In this document: in pieces, positions 1 to 9,314 of the stretch | How positions within the stretch are numbered: position 1 is the first letter of the stretch | Layout: every line of letters starts with the position of its first letter | Source of the DNA: Actinomadura xylanilytica | GTDB taxonomy: Bacteria; Actinomycetota; Actinomycetes; Streptosporangiales; Streptosporangiaceae | Direction: 5' to 3' | NCBI RefSeq assembly: GCF_030283145.1 | Contig: NZ_JASNWE010000001.1 | Span: 927,651 to 991,650 of the forward strand | Length of the DNA stretch: 64,000 bases | Program-made: the position numbers and the translations under genes | Notes under the pieces: model-generated | What the model was told of the DNA's origin: nothing | What the model saw: only the letters and a program-made list of their open reading frames with translations | Database searches by the model: none

Positions 1-563
1 CCGCATCCGTCGAGGCATGTGTTGAGCAACGCCCGCAGGTGCCCGATCGATTCCTCGGAGACCGTGCCGTGGGTCTCGATGACCCGCTGCTCGACCCGCC
101 CGGTGTTGGTGATCAGGACCAGCAGGAGCCGTTCGGAGGCGACCGGGACCAGCTCGACATGCCGCACCGACGAGCGGGTCAGCGACGGGTACTGCACCAC
201 GGCGACCTGCCGGGTGAGCTGGGCGAGCAGCCGGACGGTGCGGCCGACGACGTCGTCGAGGTCGTAGGCGCCGCTCAGGAACGTCTCGATCGCGCGGCGC
301 TCGGCGCCGGAGAGCGGCTTGATGTTGGACAGCCGGTCGACGAACAGCCGGTAGCCCTTGTCGGTAGGGACGCGGCCGGCGCTGGTGTGCGGCTGGGCGA
401 TGTAGCCCTGCTCCTCCAGCACCGCCATGTCGTTGCGGATCGTCGCCGACGACACGCCGAGATTGTGCCGGTCCACCAAGGCCTTGGAGCCCACCGGCTC
501 GTTGGTGGAGACGAAGTCCTCGACAATGGCGCGCAGGACCGCGAGTTTCCGGTCGTCGAGCAC
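1..563 (-). CDS. hrcA: Heat-shock repressor HrcA (N-terminal part, runs off the window)
   Basis: HrcA binds CIRCE operators and represses chaperone genes such as groES-groEL and dnaK. About 187 residues are visible; the C-terminus lies beyond base 1. The protein starts at a GTG ([17 protein letters not shown]), with AGGGAGG about 6 nt upstream. A winged-helix DNA-binding domain occupies roughly residues 1-75, including [19 protein letters not shown] and the [14 protein letters not shown] motif typical of HrcA. The start of the GAF-like dimerisation region follows. A CIRCE-type repeat lies just upstream, so autoregulation is likely. In actinobacteria dnaJ often follows hrcA; here that would be outside the window. 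Confidence 0.95.
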   Translation of the reverse strand, partial: MLDDRKLAVLRAIVEDFVSTNEPVGSKALVDRHNLGVSSATIRNDMAVLEEQGYIAQPHTSAGRVPTDKGYRLFVDRLSNIKPLSGAERRAIETFLSGAYDLDDVVGRTVRLLAQLTRQVAVVQYPSLTRSSVRHVELVPVASERLLLVLITNTGRVEQRVIETHGTVSEESIGHLRALLNTCLDGC

Positions 564-587
564 GTGGTCACCTCCCTGCCCCCGTAC

Positions 588-612
588 TGGCACTCCGTAC
601 TTCCGAGTGCCA
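588..612. promoter_or_regulatory. CIRCE-type operator upstream of hrcA
   Basis: Inverted repeat TGGCACTC-N9-GAGTGCCA with perfect 8-bp arms and the 9-bp spacer typical of CIRCE (consensus TTAGCACTC-N9-GAGTGCTAA). It sits 25 bp upstream of the hrcA start codon and 68 bp before the divergent DUF3097 start. HrcA binding is inferred from the motif. Confidence 0.85.
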
Positions 613-679
613 AGTGTACGGCCAGGCGGGGGCACTCCGGGGGTGCCGGACGGCCTCGCTCTCGTTAGAGTGCCCAACC

Positions 680-1501
680 GTGCGGAGCAAGGACTACGGT
701 GACGACATTCTGGCGGGAGACTGGCGACTACCCCGCAAAGGCCAGATACCGGAGATCCCGGCCGAACCCGGCCTGGTGGCGGAGGACCCCGGAAGCGGCT
801 TCTGCGGCGCGGTCGTCGGCTGCGACAAGTTCGGGGTCACGCTGGAGGACCGGTTCCGCAAGCGCCGGGTCTTCCCGCTCGACAAGTCGGGCTTCCTGAT
901 CGACGGACGGCCCGTCACGCTGGTCCGGCCGGACGCGGCCCCGCGCGCGCCCGCCCGCTCGGCCTCCGGGTCGATCGCGGTGCGCGGCCTGCGCGCCCAG
1001 GTGGCCAAGGAGAGCCGCATCTACGTGGAGGGCGTCCACGACGCCGAGCTGGTCGAGAAGATCTGGGGCCACGACCTGCGGGTCGAGGGCGTCGTCGTGG
1101 AGTACCTGGAGGGCGTGGACGACCTCCCCGCGATCGTCGAGGAGTTCGGCCCCGGCGAGGGCAGGCGCCTCGGCGTGCTGGTCGACCACCTGGTGGAGGG
1201 CTCCAAGGAGAGCCGGATCGCCGCGCAGGTCTCGTCCCCCCACGTGCTGATCACCGGCCACCCGTTCATCGACATCTGGGAGGCGGTCAAGCCCGCCGCC
1301 GTCGCGATTCCCGCCTGGCCGCGGGTCCCGCGCGGCGTATCGTGGAAGGAGGGTGTGCTCACCGCGCTGGGTTGGGGAGACAACGTGGGCGCCGCCTGGA
1401 AGCGGATCCTCGGGTCCGTCGACTCCTTCACCGACCTGGAGCCGGCCCTGCTCGGCCGCGTCGAGGAACTGATCGACTTCGTGACCGTCCCCGATCCCTA
1501 G
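680..1501 (+). CDS. DUF3097 family protein, Toprim-like
   Basis: A 273-aa protein of a conserved actinobacterial family of unknown function. The N-terminal 85 residues ([34 protein letters not shown]) look like a small beta-rich domain. The C-terminal half carries [18 protein letters not shown] (Glu117, Asp121) and [16 protein letters not shown] (Asp169), which resemble Toprim motifs EGxxD and DxD as in RNase M5; that reading is mine. The GTG at 680 is chosen because homologues begin at about this point. It has no Shine-Dalgarno, and a TAGAGT box at 666-671 would start the RNA at or next to the GTG, so the mRNA may be leaderless. It is divergent from hrcA. Confidence 0.85.
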   Translation: MRSKDYGDDILAGDWRLPRKGQIPEIPAEPGLVAEDPGSGFCGAVVGCDKFGVTLEDRFRKRRVFPLDKSGFLIDGRPVTLVRPDAAPRAPARSASGSIAVRGLRAQVAKESRIYVEGVHDAELVEKIWGHDLRVEGVVVEYLEGVDDLPAIVEEFGPGEGRRLGVLVDHLVEGSKESRIAAQVSSPHVLITGHPFIDIWEAVKPAAVAIPAWPRVPRGVSWKEGVLTALGWGDNVGAAWKRILGSVDSFTDLEPALLGRVEELIDFVTVPDP

Positions 1502-1535
1502 ATCCCCGCCGCCGCCCTGGACGAGGAGCAACGCG

Positions 1536-2135
1536 ATGACGCACGGGCCACCCGAGGACCAGCCTGGCCGGGAACGGCCGGAGTACGAGCAGCCCGGGTA
1601 CGGGCAACCTGGATACGGCCAGTCCGGATACGGACAGCCTGGATATGGGCCCGAGTACGGACAGCCCGGGTACGGACACCCGCCGGAGTACGGGCAGGCC
1701 CCCGGGTACGGGCAGCCGGGGTACGGGCAGGCGCCCGGGTACGGCGGACAGATGCAGCCCTACGGACCCGGGGCGTACGGGGCGTACGCCCCGGTGACGC
1801 AGGACGAGCGGACCTGGGCGCTGCTGACCCATCTCGGGCAGCTGGTCCTGTGGTTCGTCTCGCTCGGTTTCCTGGCCCCGCTGCTGGTCTTCCTGATCAA
1901 GAAGGACGAGTCGCCGTTCCTGCGCCACCACGGCGCGCAGGGCCTCAACTTCACCATCACCCAGATCATCTACTCGGTGATCAACATCGCGCTGATGTTC
2001 GTGCTGATCGGCTTCCTGACCGCGATCGCGCTCGGCATCACGCAGATCGTGTTCCTGATCATCGCGGCGGTGGCGGGCAACCGGGGCGACTGGTACAGGT
2101 TCCCGGCGTTCATGGCCTGGCCGATGGTCAAGTGA
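1536..2135 (+). CDS. DUF4870 (Tic20-like) membrane protein with Gly-Tyr-Gln-Pro repeats
   Basis: A 199-aa protein. Residues 15-75 are a low-complexity cytoplasmic tail of PGYGQ/PEYGQ repeats. From about residue 88 follows a DUF4870 domain ([28 protein letters not shown], then three to four hydrophobic helices, ending [12 protein letters not shown]). The function of the family is unknown. It begins 34 bp after the DUF3097 gene on the same strand, with GGACGAGGAGCAACGCG as ribosome binding region, so the two are probably cotranscribed. The 3' end overlaps that of hemW on the other strand by 8 bp. A second DUF4870 gene lies at 6817-7287. Confidence 0.85.
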   Translation: MTHGPPEDQPGRERPEYEQPGYGQPGYGQSGYGQPGYGPEYGQPGYGHPPEYGQAPGYGQPGYGQAPGYGGQMQPYGPGAYGAYAPVTQDERTWALLTHLGQLVLWFVSLGFLAPLLVFLIKKDESPFLRHHGAQGLNFTITQIIYSVINIALMFVLIGFLTAIALGITQIVFLIIAAVAGNRGDWYRFPAFMAWPMVK

Positions 2136-3339
2136 GGTCGCGGACGACGGCGTCGGCGAGGAGCCGGCCGCGGGTGGTGAGGACGGCCCTGCCGCGTTCG
2201 CGGTAGGGCCCGGCCTCGATCAGCCCGTCGCCGATCGCGCGGGCCACCGCCGCGTCGTCCAGCAGCGCGGCCGGGCAGCCGTCGGCGAGGCGCAGCTCCA
2301 GCATGATCCGTTCGATCCGGCGGTCGGCGTCGTCCAGGACCTCGCGCGCGTGCGCGGGTGTGACGCCCTCGGCCAGCCGGGCCGCGTAGGCGGCGGGATG
2401 CTTGACGTTCCACCAGCGGGTACCGCCGACGTGGCTGTGCGCGCCGGGCCCGACGCCCCACCAGTCGGCGCCGGTCCAGTAGAGGAGGTTGTGGCGGCAG
2501 GCCGCGCCGGGGCCGGTGGCCCAGTTGGAGATCTCGTACCAGCGCAGGCCATGAGCGCTCAGCATCTCGTCGGCCATCAGGTAGCGGTCGGCCATCGCGT
2601 CGTCGTCGGGGGTGGCCAGCTCGCCGCGGCGGACGCGGGCGGCCAGCCGGGTGCCCTCCTCGACGATCAGCGCGTACGCCGACACGTGGTCGGGGCCGGT
2701 GGAGAGCGCCGCCTCCAGGGAGAGCCGCCAGTCCTCGTCGCTCTCCCCCGGCGTCCCGTAGATCAGGTCGAGGTTGACGTGCTCGAAGCCGGCCTTCCGG
2801 GTCCAGTCCACGACGAGCGGGACGCGCCCGGGGGTGTGCGTGCGGTCGAGGACCTTCAGGACGTGCTCGCGGGCGCTCTGCATGCCGTACGAGACGCGGG
2901 TGAACCCGGCCTCGCGCAGGCCCTCCAGGTACGCCTGGTCGACCGACTCGGGGTTGGCCTCGGTGGTGACCTCGGCGCCCGGCGCCAGCCCGAACTCGGC
3001 GTCGACGGCCGCGAGGATCCGGCCGAGGTCGTCCGGCGGCAGCAGCGTCGGGGTTCCGCCGCCGACGAACACGGTCTCGACCGGCAGGTCGGCGTCGCCG
3101 AGCACCCGCCGCGCCATCCGCACCTCGGCGATCGCGGTGTCGGCATAGGAGTCGCGGCTCGCGCCCGGGCCCAGCTCGGTCGCGGTGTAGGTGTTGAAGT
3201 CGCAGTAGCCGCAGCGGGTCACGCAGAACGGGACGTGGACGTAGAAGGCGAACGGGCGGGTGCCCAGCCCCTCCGTGGCGCCGCGGGGCAGCGCGCCGTC
3301 GGCGGGAACGGGGTCACCATCGGGAAGGGTCGCGGGCAC
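2128..3339 (-). CDS. hemW: Radical SAM heme chaperone HemW
   Basis: HemW (formerly annotated as oxygen-independent coproporphyrinogen oxidase-like) binds heme and is thought to deliver it to respiratory enzymes. The 403-aa protein has the radical SAM cluster motif CVTRCGYC (Cys39, Cys43, Cys46), an SAM-binding glycine motif VGGGTPTLL, and a C-terminal HemN-like domain ([21 protein letters not shown]). It lacks the N-terminal extension of true HemN. Length is normal for the family. It lies between hrcA and lepA, as in Streptomyces. Confidence 0.93.
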   Translation of the reverse strand: MPATLPDGDPVPADGALPRGATEGLGTRPFAFYVHVPFCVTRCGYCDFNTYTATELGPGASRDSYADTAIAEVRMARRVLGDADLPVETVFVGGGTPTLLPPDDLGRILAAVDAEFGLAPGAEVTTEANPESVDQAYLEGLREAGFTRVSYGMQSAREHVLKVLDRTHTPGRVPLVVDWTRKAGFEHVNLDLIYGTPGESDEDWRLSLEAALSTGPDHVSAYALIVEEGTRLAARVRRGELATPDDDAMADRYLMADEMLSAHGLRWYEISNWATGPGAACRHNLLYWTGADWWGVGPGAHSHVGGTRWWNVKHPAAYAARLAEGVTPAHAREVLDDADRRIERIMLELRLADGCPAALLDDAAVARAIGDGLIEAGPYRERGRAVLTTRGRLLADAVVRDLT

Positions 3340-3394
3340 CCCTCAAGTCTGCCGTGCCCGGACCCGTGCCCAAGCCAGGCGTGTCCCGGGGCAC

Positions 3395-3418
3395 GGGTTC
3401 GGGTTCGGGTTCGGGTTC
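3395..3418. repeat. Hexanucleotide tandem repeat (GGGTTC) x4
   Basis: Four exact copies of GGGTTC lie between hemW and the YezG-like gene, both on the minus strand. Such a short perfect array could vary in copy number by slippage. No function is visible. Confidence 0.9.
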
Positions 3419-3442
3419 GGCCCTATGGACCTCGTCGCCGCG

Positions 3443-3883
3443 TCAGGCGTCGCGGAGCTTGGCGCGCAGCCAGGCCGGGATGTGATCGTCGGAGCGCGGG
3501 AAGCGGTCGAGGTCGATGACATAGGCGGCCGGGTCGAGCGCCGGGGTGAAGTCGGGCTCGCCGTCGTAGTCGAACTCGGCGCTGAACCGGCCGGACCTCT
3601 CGATGTCGAGGCGGGCGGTGAACCACGCGCCCTTCCCCCGGCGGTACATGACGCGGCGCAGCTCGTCCATCTTGCCGATGGCGTGCCCCGGGGGGAAGGC
3701 CTGCCGCATCCCGCCCTCGGAGTCGACGACCTCGAACGAGGCGCTGTCGATGCCGACCGTCGCCCGGAACTCGAAGCCGAGCCGTTCCCAGCCGAACGGC
3801 GCGGCGGAGCGCAGCGCGCGGACGGCCCCGTCCACCGTTTCCCGCTCTTTCGGGGAACGCAGAACCTGCTCGGAGTGGGTCAC
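3443..3883 (-). CDS. YezG/DUF600-like protein (possible immunity protein)
   Basis: A 146-aa soluble protein without signal peptide or membrane helix. The C-terminal half reads GAWFTARLDIERSGRFSAEF, then DYDGEPDF and DRFPRSDDHIPAWLRAKL. This resembles actinobacterial proteins placed in the YezG/DUF600 immunity family, but I recall the family from pattern only. The GTG start at 3883 has GGAGG seven bases upstream, which beats an ATG 66 bp further up. No toxin gene is adjacent: the neighbours are hemW (downstream) and a divergent unrecognised gene. It could be a domesticated or orphan immunity protein. Confidence 0.6.
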   Translation of the reverse strand: MTHSEQVLRSPKERETVDGAVRALRSAAPFGWERLGFEFRATVGIDSASFEVVDSEGGMRQAFPPGHAIGKMDELRRVMYRRGKGAWFTARLDIERSGRFSAEFDYDGEPDFTPALDPAAYVIDLDRFPRSDDHIPAWLRAKLRDA

Positions 3884-4191
3884 GCTCGAACCTCCGGAAC
3901 CGTCGCGGCCGCTGCCCTCCGACCGTACCGACATAGCGGCCCGGACCAAGCAGCGGCGCCCGTGTCGCGGCGAACCACCGCGACGCCTCTGGGGACCATA
4001 CGTGACGATCTTGGCTGATCGCCGCGCAGATCCCCCGTCGTCCCGGCGGCCGGCCGAGCGTCCGGCCGCCCGCCCGGACGGACCATCGCCCGTTCGCCCC
4101 GTCCGACCGTCGCGCCCCGGTACGTCCCGGTGCGTCCGGTGTGTTCGCAGCGCCCGCGCTGTGGCCGGCGGGGGCGGATAGGCTCGGCCGA
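3884..4191. other. Divergent intergenic region without a gene
   Basis: 308 bp between two divergent genes must hold both promoters. It is C-rich, with CGTCCCGGTGCGTCCGGTGT-like runs near the right end. I see no clear operator and no convincing coding frame. Confidence 0.5.
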
Positions 4192-5112
4192 ATGCGGGAC
4201 GAGGGGGATGTGGGGGCGGCCGTGTACGGGCGGGTGCCCGCGCGCGTGGTGCTGCGCGGCGAACCGGGTGGCTGGCACTACGTGATCGTCGACAAGGCGT
4301 CCACCGAGGAGCGGCACGGGCTCGCCGGACCGGGGGTCCGCTGGCGGACCGGCGGCGGGAACGACCCCGAACCCCCGTGGTGGCGCCGCAGGCTCGCCGA
4401 CGCGGCCGAGGCCATGCGCGAGACGATCGCCTGGCGGCTCACCGACCGGACCTTCGCCGAGCTGGGCGTGGAGGCCGACATCGCCTGGTTCGCGGTGGAC
4501 GACCCGGTCTCCTGGGAGGGGCTGGTCACGCTCCGCGACCCCGACCCGGCGCGCTTCCCGGGCCGGGCGGCGCCGTTCCTGATCACCCTGGAGCCCGGAC
4601 GCGGCGCCCTGCTCCCGGACGCCAGCCTGCTGTTCTCCACGCGGGCCCCGGACGTGTGGGCGACCCTCGCCGCGGTCGCCGAGCGATGTGCGACCGCCCC
4701 GCCCACCCCGTCGCCGGTGTGCGGCTGGGCGGGGCACCAGGGGGTGCGGGTCGGCCGGGGGCGGCTCGCGCTGTCCACCGAACGCGGCGCGGACGGCGTC
4801 GAGCGGCTCGGCGAGATCTTCGGCACCCGCGGCCCCGGTTGGGGCGGCTCCCCCGAGCTGCGGGTCCGGCTCGACGGCATCGACCTCCTGGACGAGACGG
4901 CGGCCGACGTGGTCGCGCTCTTCCGCGAGCTCGGGCATGAGGTGGTCCGGCGAGGCCGGACGGTCCGGCTGCCCGCGCTCGGCCTCATGCTCTCCGAACC
5001 CGAACCCGAGCCCACCGCGGACGGGGACGCCGTCCTCGAGGAACGCTTCACCGGGGTGTCGCTCCAGCCGCCGTCCGACGACGCCCCCGCCCCTCGCTGG
5101 GCCCGAGGCTGA
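4192..5112 (+). CDS. Protein of unknown function (306 aa)
   Basis: I do not recognise this gene. The ATG at 4192 (MRDEGDVGAAVYGRVPAR) is preferred over an ATG-less extension to 4141. The protein appears soluble, rich in Arg, Glu and Gly, with conserved-looking patches GWHYVIVDKAST, DIAWFAVDDPVSWEGLVTL, VRVGRGRLALSTE and GHEVVRRGRTVRLPALGLML. There are no membrane segments and only a few cysteines. Codon use (GC at third positions) fits its neighbours, so it is probably a real gene native to this genome. It stands alone: upstream is a divergent gene, and downstream an 87-bp gap before a secreted protein. Confidence 0.6.
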   Translation: MRDEGDVGAAVYGRVPARVVLRGEPGGWHYVIVDKASTEERHGLAGPGVRWRTGGGNDPEPPWWRRRLADAAEAMRETIAWRLTDRTFAELGVEADIAWFAVDDPVSWEGLVTLRDPDPARFPGRAAPFLITLEPGRGALLPDASLLFSTRAPDVWATLAAVAERCATAPPTPSPVCGWAGHQGVRVGRGRLALSTERGADGVERLGEIFGTRGPGWGGSPELRVRLDGIDLLDETAADVVALFRELGHEVVRRGRTVRLPALGLMLSEPEPEPTADGDAVLEERFTGVSLQPPSDDAPAPRWARG

Positions 5113-5199
5113 ACGCGGGACGGCTCTCAACCGTCCCGACACTCACGAGGGACCGGTTCTTCACCCGAACGCGACCGCGTCCCTCTAGGTTCGCCGCTC

Positions 5200-6636
5200 A
5201 TGAGATGCCGCGTGCGTTACGCCGCCTCCGGCCTCACCGGTGCCCTCGCCGGTGCACTCCTCTACTCCGTCCCCGCCTCCGCAGCCTCCCCGGTCCCCGC
5301 AACCCCTGCTGCCTCCGCCAGCACTCTCACCCTCGACCGGGGCGGCCCCGCCCGCTCCCTGTCCTACTCGGCCGGACGGGACGGCGAGGCCGTCATCGCC
5401 TTCACCGTCGCCGCGCCCGGCGTCTCCTGGGCTCGTAAGGGAGCCGAGTCCGCAGTGGTGTCGCTGGCCGTGGACGGGCGTCACGTGACCGATCTGGTGG
5501 TCCCCTCGTCCGACCCGACACCGCGCAGCCTCGGGCTGGGGCGTCTGCGCCGTGGGAAGCACAAGGTGACTCTGCGCTTCGCCCAAGGCAGCGCCCCGGC
5601 CGCACGTCGCGTCGTCCTTACCCGGCCGCAGGTGCGGATGCCGCAGGCGGACCAGCTCGCGCTACGGCACGCGCCCATCGTCGTCGGACGCACCGGCTGG
5701 CCGTTCGGCGACCCGTACCAGAACGCGCGCACCGACACCCCGCTGATCGCCTGGCATGAGATCCGGCCCGCCGGCCAGGGCGGGGCCGGCGCCCCTGGCC
5801 ACCGCGTGCTGGAGTACTCGCTGGTATGGAGCAATGAGGACGGCGGCACCGACACTCCCGCCTTGATGGCCCGCTGGGGACGCACGACCGACATCGAGTG
5901 GGTGTACCGCGTCGAGGTGGACGCGTCCGGACGGCGCGTCGCGGACACCAGCGTGTACCAGGCGCCGCAGCATCTGACGCTGAAGTTCACCGGCCGCTAC
6001 AAGGGCGACCACCCCGTCCTCCAGACCTGCACCGACAACAACAACATGTGCGACGTCGTCAGCCCGGACGCGCCGCTGCGATTCCTGCCGGACGCGTCCG
6101 GGACCCGGCCCGCCTCGCGCGCCCGCGAGGTGGTGATGGACCGCGAGCCGTGGACCTACCGGGTCATGGCCCAGGAGATGGTGCGCGAGGCGAAGATCGA
6201 GAAGCCGTCCGACCCCGGCACTCGGGAGGTCGGCGACCAGCGCGCCTACCTGTTCATCGAGTTCGCCAAGCGGACCGGCGACGCCGCGGGCGGCGGGTCG
6301 GTGCCCGGAGTGACGCTGGGCGTGCGGCTCCGGCGCGATCCGTCCCGCGTCTACCGTTCCGACCACGGTGAACGCACCTGGTCGATCGACCGGGACGGCG
6401 CGGTCGCCACCACGGTCGAGTTGCCCGAGGGCACCACCGCCGGCGACATCGCGAGCATCGAGGCCGTCCGGCAGCCGGTGGGGCTCGGCGACAACGGCGC
6501 CCCCGCGACGGTCACGTCGGTCGGCCGCGGGTTCTTCCTGCGCGGCGCGTACCTTCCGCAGCGGTCGTTCGTCCAGTGGAAGGGATCGGTGACGCTCACC
6601 GCCGCGTCCCCCGTCTCCGTCCTCTGGCGGCCCTGA
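5200..6636 (+). CDS. Large secreted protein of unknown function (478 aa)
   Basis: The first 30 residues are a Sec signal peptide (MRCRVRYAASG, hydrophobic GALAGALLYSV, then an ASAAS cleavage site). The mature protein is extracellular. An N-terminal part of about 130 residues looks like a beta sandwich (LTLDRGGPARSLSYSAGRD, VSLAVDGRHVTDLV). A central part has RVLEYSLVWSNEDGGTDTPA and ARWGRTTDIEWVYRVEVDAS, with two cysteines in the QTCTDNNNMCD loop that could form a disulfide. No catalytic motif is recognisable. It appears to be monocistronic, with a strong hairpin 22 bp after the stop codon. Confidence 0.65.
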   Translation: MRCRVRYAASGLTGALAGALLYSVPASAASPVPATPAASASTLTLDRGGPARSLSYSAGRDGEAVIAFTVAAPGVSWARKGAESAVVSLAVDGRHVTDLVVPSSDPTPRSLGLGRLRRGKHKVTLRFAQGSAPAARRVVLTRPQVRMPQADQLALRHAPIVVGRTGWPFGDPYQNARTDTPLIAWHEIRPAGQGGAGAPGHRVLEYSLVWSNEDGGTDTPALMARWGRTTDIEWVYRVEVDASGRRVADTSVYQAPQHLTLKFTGRYKGDHPVLQTCTDNNNMCDVVSPDAPLRFLPDASGTRPASRAREVVMDREPWTYRVMAQEMVREAKIEKPSDPGTREVGDQRAYLFIEFAKRTGDAAGGGSVPGVTLGVRLRRDPSRVYRSDHGERTWSIDRDGAVATTVELPEGTTAGDIASIEAVRQPVGLGDNGAPATVTSVGRGFFLRGAYLPQRSFVQWKGSVTLTAASPVSVLWRP

Positions 6637-6658
6637 CCCGCCACCGCCGTCCGGGATC

Positions 6659-6719
6659 GCGGCGTGCCGTCACTGCCCGGCCATTCCCCTGGGCAACTCA
6701 TTTCGGGACGGCACGCCGC
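6659..6719. terminator. Hairpin after the secreted-protein gene
   Basis: Perfect 13-bp arms GCGGCGTGCCGTC (6659-6671) and GACGGCACGCCGC (6707-6719). The 35-nt loop contains a second pairing, TGCCC/GGGCA. It begins 22 bp after the stop codon and is followed by AAACAATC. It is most likely a terminator; it could also act in the 5' leader of the next gene. Confidence 0.65.
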
Positions 6720-6816
6720 AAACAATCTGAAAGCGGGAACCATCGAACTTCGGGCGCGTCCAAAGAGTCGTACACTTCGCCAACAACTCCAGCCGACACC
6801 GGAGAGGACACCCGCC

Positions 6817-7287
6817 ATGGCCTACGGGCCTCCCCCGTCACCCGGCCAGGGCCGGCAGCCCGCCTGGCAGCAGTCCGCCTGGCAGCAGCCCGGGCCTCCG
6901 CCCCCTCCTCCGGACCCGCAGGGCCGCGGCACCGCGCAGATGCCCGGCCACTTCGGCCCGGTCAGCCACGACGACACGACCTGGTCGCTGATGGCCTACC
7001 TCGGCCAGTTCCTGGTCGGCGCGATCGCCCCGGCGATCGTCTACCTCGGGAAGGCCCGCTCGCCGTTCGTCCGGCGGCACGCCGCGCAGGGGCTCAACAT
7101 CGGCATCGGCGCGTTCGTCGTCTGGGTCGTCGCCGGGCTGCTCTCGCTCGCCGTGAGCCTTCTCATCTGGGTGCCGATCCTCTACACGGCCGCGGTCATG
7201 TTCTTCCTGGTGCACGCGGCCAGAGCGGCCAACCGCGGCGAGTTCCGCAGCACTCCCAAGATCATCGCCTGGCCGCTGGTGAAGTGA
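6817..7287 (+). CDS. DUF4870 membrane protein, second paralogue
   Basis: A 156-aa protein with a Pro/Gln-rich N-terminal tail (PAWQQSAWQQPG) of about 45 residues, followed by DUF4870: DDTTWSLMAYLGQF, FVRRHAAQGLNIGIGAF, three hydrophobic helices, and the closing RSTPKIIAWPLVK. The ATG at 6817 has GGAGAGG nine bases upstream and is preferred over an in-frame start 153 bp earlier. Layout and end motif match the protein at 1536-2135, so the two are paralogues. It converges on lepA across a shared terminator. Confidence 0.83.
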   Translation: MAYGPPPSPGQGRQPAWQQSAWQQPGPPPPPPDPQGRGTAQMPGHFGPVSHDDTTWSLMAYLGQFLVGAIAPAIVYLGKARSPFVRRHAAQGLNIGIGAFVVWVVAGLLSLAVSLLIWVPILYTAAVMFFLVHAARAANRGEFRSTPKIIAWPLVK

Positions 7288-7318
7288 CCCCCGGGCGCGA
7301 GTCCGGGGGGATGCGGGT

Positions 7319-7348
7319 CCGGCGCGGTGCAGACCGTCACCGCGCCGG
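7319..7348. terminator. Bidirectional terminator between DUF4870 gene and lepA
   Basis: Perfect 11-bp arms CCGGCGCGGTG and CACCGCGCCGG with an 8-nt loop, in the 72-bp gap between two convergent genes. Confidence 0.8.
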
Positions 7349-7359
7349 CCCGTGCACCG

Positions 7360-9207
7360 CTACTTCCGGCCCTTGTCGCCCGGGGCCTCGCTGCCGGTGG
7401 ACAAGGCGGCGACGAACGCCTCCTGCGGGACGTCGACCCGGCCGATCGTCTTCATCCGCTTCTTGCCCTCCTTCTGCTTCTCCAGCAGCTTGCGCTTACG
7501 GGAGATGTCGCCGCCGTAGCACTTGGCGAGGACGTCCTTGCGGATGGCGCGGATGTTCTCACGGGCGATGATGCGGGCCCCGATCGCCGCCTGGATCGGC
7601 ACCTCGTACTGCTGCCGCGGGATGAGCTCCTTGAGCTTGGCCGTCATCCGCAGCCCGTACTCGCGGGACTTCTCCTTGTGCACGATCTGGCTGAACGCGT
7701 CGACCGACTCGCCCTGCAAGAGGATGTCGACCTTCACCAGGTCGGACTCCTGCTCGCCGCTCGGCTCGTAGTCGAGCGAGGCGTAGCCGCGGGTGCGCGA
7801 CTTGAGCTGGTCGAAGAAGTCGAAGATGATCTCGGCGAGCGGCAGCGTGTAGCGGATCTCGACCCGGTCCTCCGACAGGTAGTCCATGCCGAGCAGCACG
7901 CCGCGGCGGCCCTGGCACAGCTCCATGATCGCGCCGATGTGCTCGCTCGGGGACAGCAGAGTGGCCCGGACGATCGGCTCGTACACGGTGTCGATCTTGC
8001 CCTCGGGGAACTCGCTGGGGTTGGTGACGACGTGCTCGGTGCCGTCCTCCATGACCACCCGGTAGACCACGTTGGGCGCGGTGGAGATCAGCGACAGGTC
8101 GAACTCGCGCTCCAGCCGCTCGCGGACGATCTCCATGTGCAGCAGCCCGAGGAACCCGCAGCGGAACCCGAACCCGAGCGCCACCGACGTCTCGGGCTCG
8201 TACACCAGCGCGGCGTCGTTGAGCCGCAGCTTGTCGAGCGCGTCGCGCAGCTCGGGGTACTGGTCGCCGTCCACCGGATAGAGGCCGGAGAACACCATCG
8301 GCTTGGGGTCCTGGTAGCCGCCGAGGGCCACCGGCGCGGGCCGGGCCGAGGTGGTGACGGTGTCGCCGACGCGCGCCTGGCGCACGTCCTTCACCCCGGT
8401 GATCAGATAGCCGACCTCGCCGACGCCGAGGCCCGCAGCGGGCTTGGGCTCCGGGGAGATCACCCCGACCTCCAGGGTGTCGTGCGCCGACCCGGTCGAC
8501 ATCATCATGCTCTTGTCGCGGCGGGACAGGTGCCCGTCGATGATCCGCACGTACGTCACCACGCCGCGGTAGGTGTCGTACACCGAGTCGAAGATCAGCG
8601 CGCGGGCCGGGCCGTCGGGGTCGCCGACCGGCGCCGGCACCACCTCGACGATCCGGTGGAGCAGCTCGGTGACGCCCTCGCCGGTCTTGCCGGACACCCG
8701 CAGCACGTCGGACGGTTCGCAGCCGATGATCCCGGCCAGCTCCGCGGCGTACTTGTCCGGCTGCGCCGCGGGCAGGTCGATCTTGTTGAGCACCGGGATG
8801 ATGTCCAGGTCGGCCTCGATCGCCAGATAGAGGTTGGCCAGCGTCTGCGCCTCGATCCCCTGCGCCGCGTCCACCAGCAGCACCGCGCCCTCGCAGGCGG
8901 CCAGCGACCGGGACACCTCGTAGGAGAAGTCCACGTGGCCCGGGGTGTCGATCAGGTTGAGCACGTACCCGCGGCCGTCCGCGCCGGTCCACGGCAGCCG
9001 GACCGCCTGGCTCTTGATGGTGATGCCGCGCTCGCGCTCGATGTCCATCCGGTCGAGGTACTGGGCGCGCATCTGGCGGTCCTCGACCACCCCGGTCAGC
9101 TGCAACATCCGGTCGGCGAGCGTCGACTTGCCATGGTCGATGTGCGCGATGATGCAGAAGTTGCGGATGATCGCGGGGTCGGTCTTGTTGGGCTCTGGCG
9201 CTGGCAC
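7360..9207 (-). CDS. lepA: Elongation factor 4 (LepA), back-translocating GTPase
   Basis: LepA/EF4 is a ribosome-bound GTPase that affects stalled elongation and initiation or assembly. The protein has G1 [10 protein letters not shown]2 RERGIT, G3 DTPGHVDF, G4 NKIDLP, EF-G-like domains II, III and V, and the LepA-specific C-terminal domain ([22 protein letters not shown]). I place the start at the GTG at 9207 ([17 protein letters not shown]) because homologues begin near this point; an ATG 60 bp upstream is possible but has no better ribosome binding site. The gene diverges from rpsT, as in other actinobacteria. Confidence 0.96.
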   Translation of the reverse strand: MPAPEPNKTDPAIIRNFCIIAHIDHGKSTLADRMLQLTGVVEDRQMRAQYLDRMDIERERGITIKSQAVRLPWTGADGRGYVLNLIDTPGHVDFSYEVSRSLAACEGAVLLVDAAQGIEAQTLANLYLAIEADLDIIPVLNKIDLPAAQPDKYAAELAGIIGCEPSDVLRVSGKTGEGVTELLHRIVEVVPAPVGDPDGPARALIFDSVYDTYRGVVTYVRIIDGHLSRRDKSMMMSTGSAHDTLEVGVISPEPKPAAGLGVGEVGYLITGVKDVRQARVGDTVTTSARPAPVALGGYQDPKPMVFSGLYPVDGDQYPELRDALDKLRLNDAALVYEPETSVALGFGFRCGFLGLLHMEIVRERLEREFDLSLISTAPNVVYRVVMEDGTEHVVTNPSEFPEGKIDTVYEPIVRATLLSPSEHIGAIMELCQGRRGVLLGMDYLSEDRVEIRYTLPLAEIIFDFFDQLKSRTRGYASLDYEPSGEQESDLVKVDILLQGESVDAFSQIVHKEKSREYGLRMTAKLKELIPRQQYEVPIQAAIGARIIARENIRAIRKDVLAKCYGGDISRKRKLLEKQKEGKKRMKTIGRVDVPQEAFVAALSTGSEAPGDKGRK

Positions 9208-9314
9208 CGGGGTCCGTTCACAAACTCGCAGGTGGACAGGGAAATGACGGATCTTGCCGTATCCCATGTTCCCATGGCGGCCGGGATGCTCCGTGCACCG
9301 GTCCGGGCGCCGGT

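Noticed and set aside
1536..1760. Repeated GGGTACGGGCAG-like units considered as a CRISPR or DNA repeat
   Set aside because: The repeats are codon-level repeats of PGYGQ inside the DUF4870 protein, without unique spacers.
3395..3418. GGGTTC array considered as telomere-like or origin sequence
   Set aside because: Only four units, and inside a core gene block; nothing else of an origin or telomere is present.
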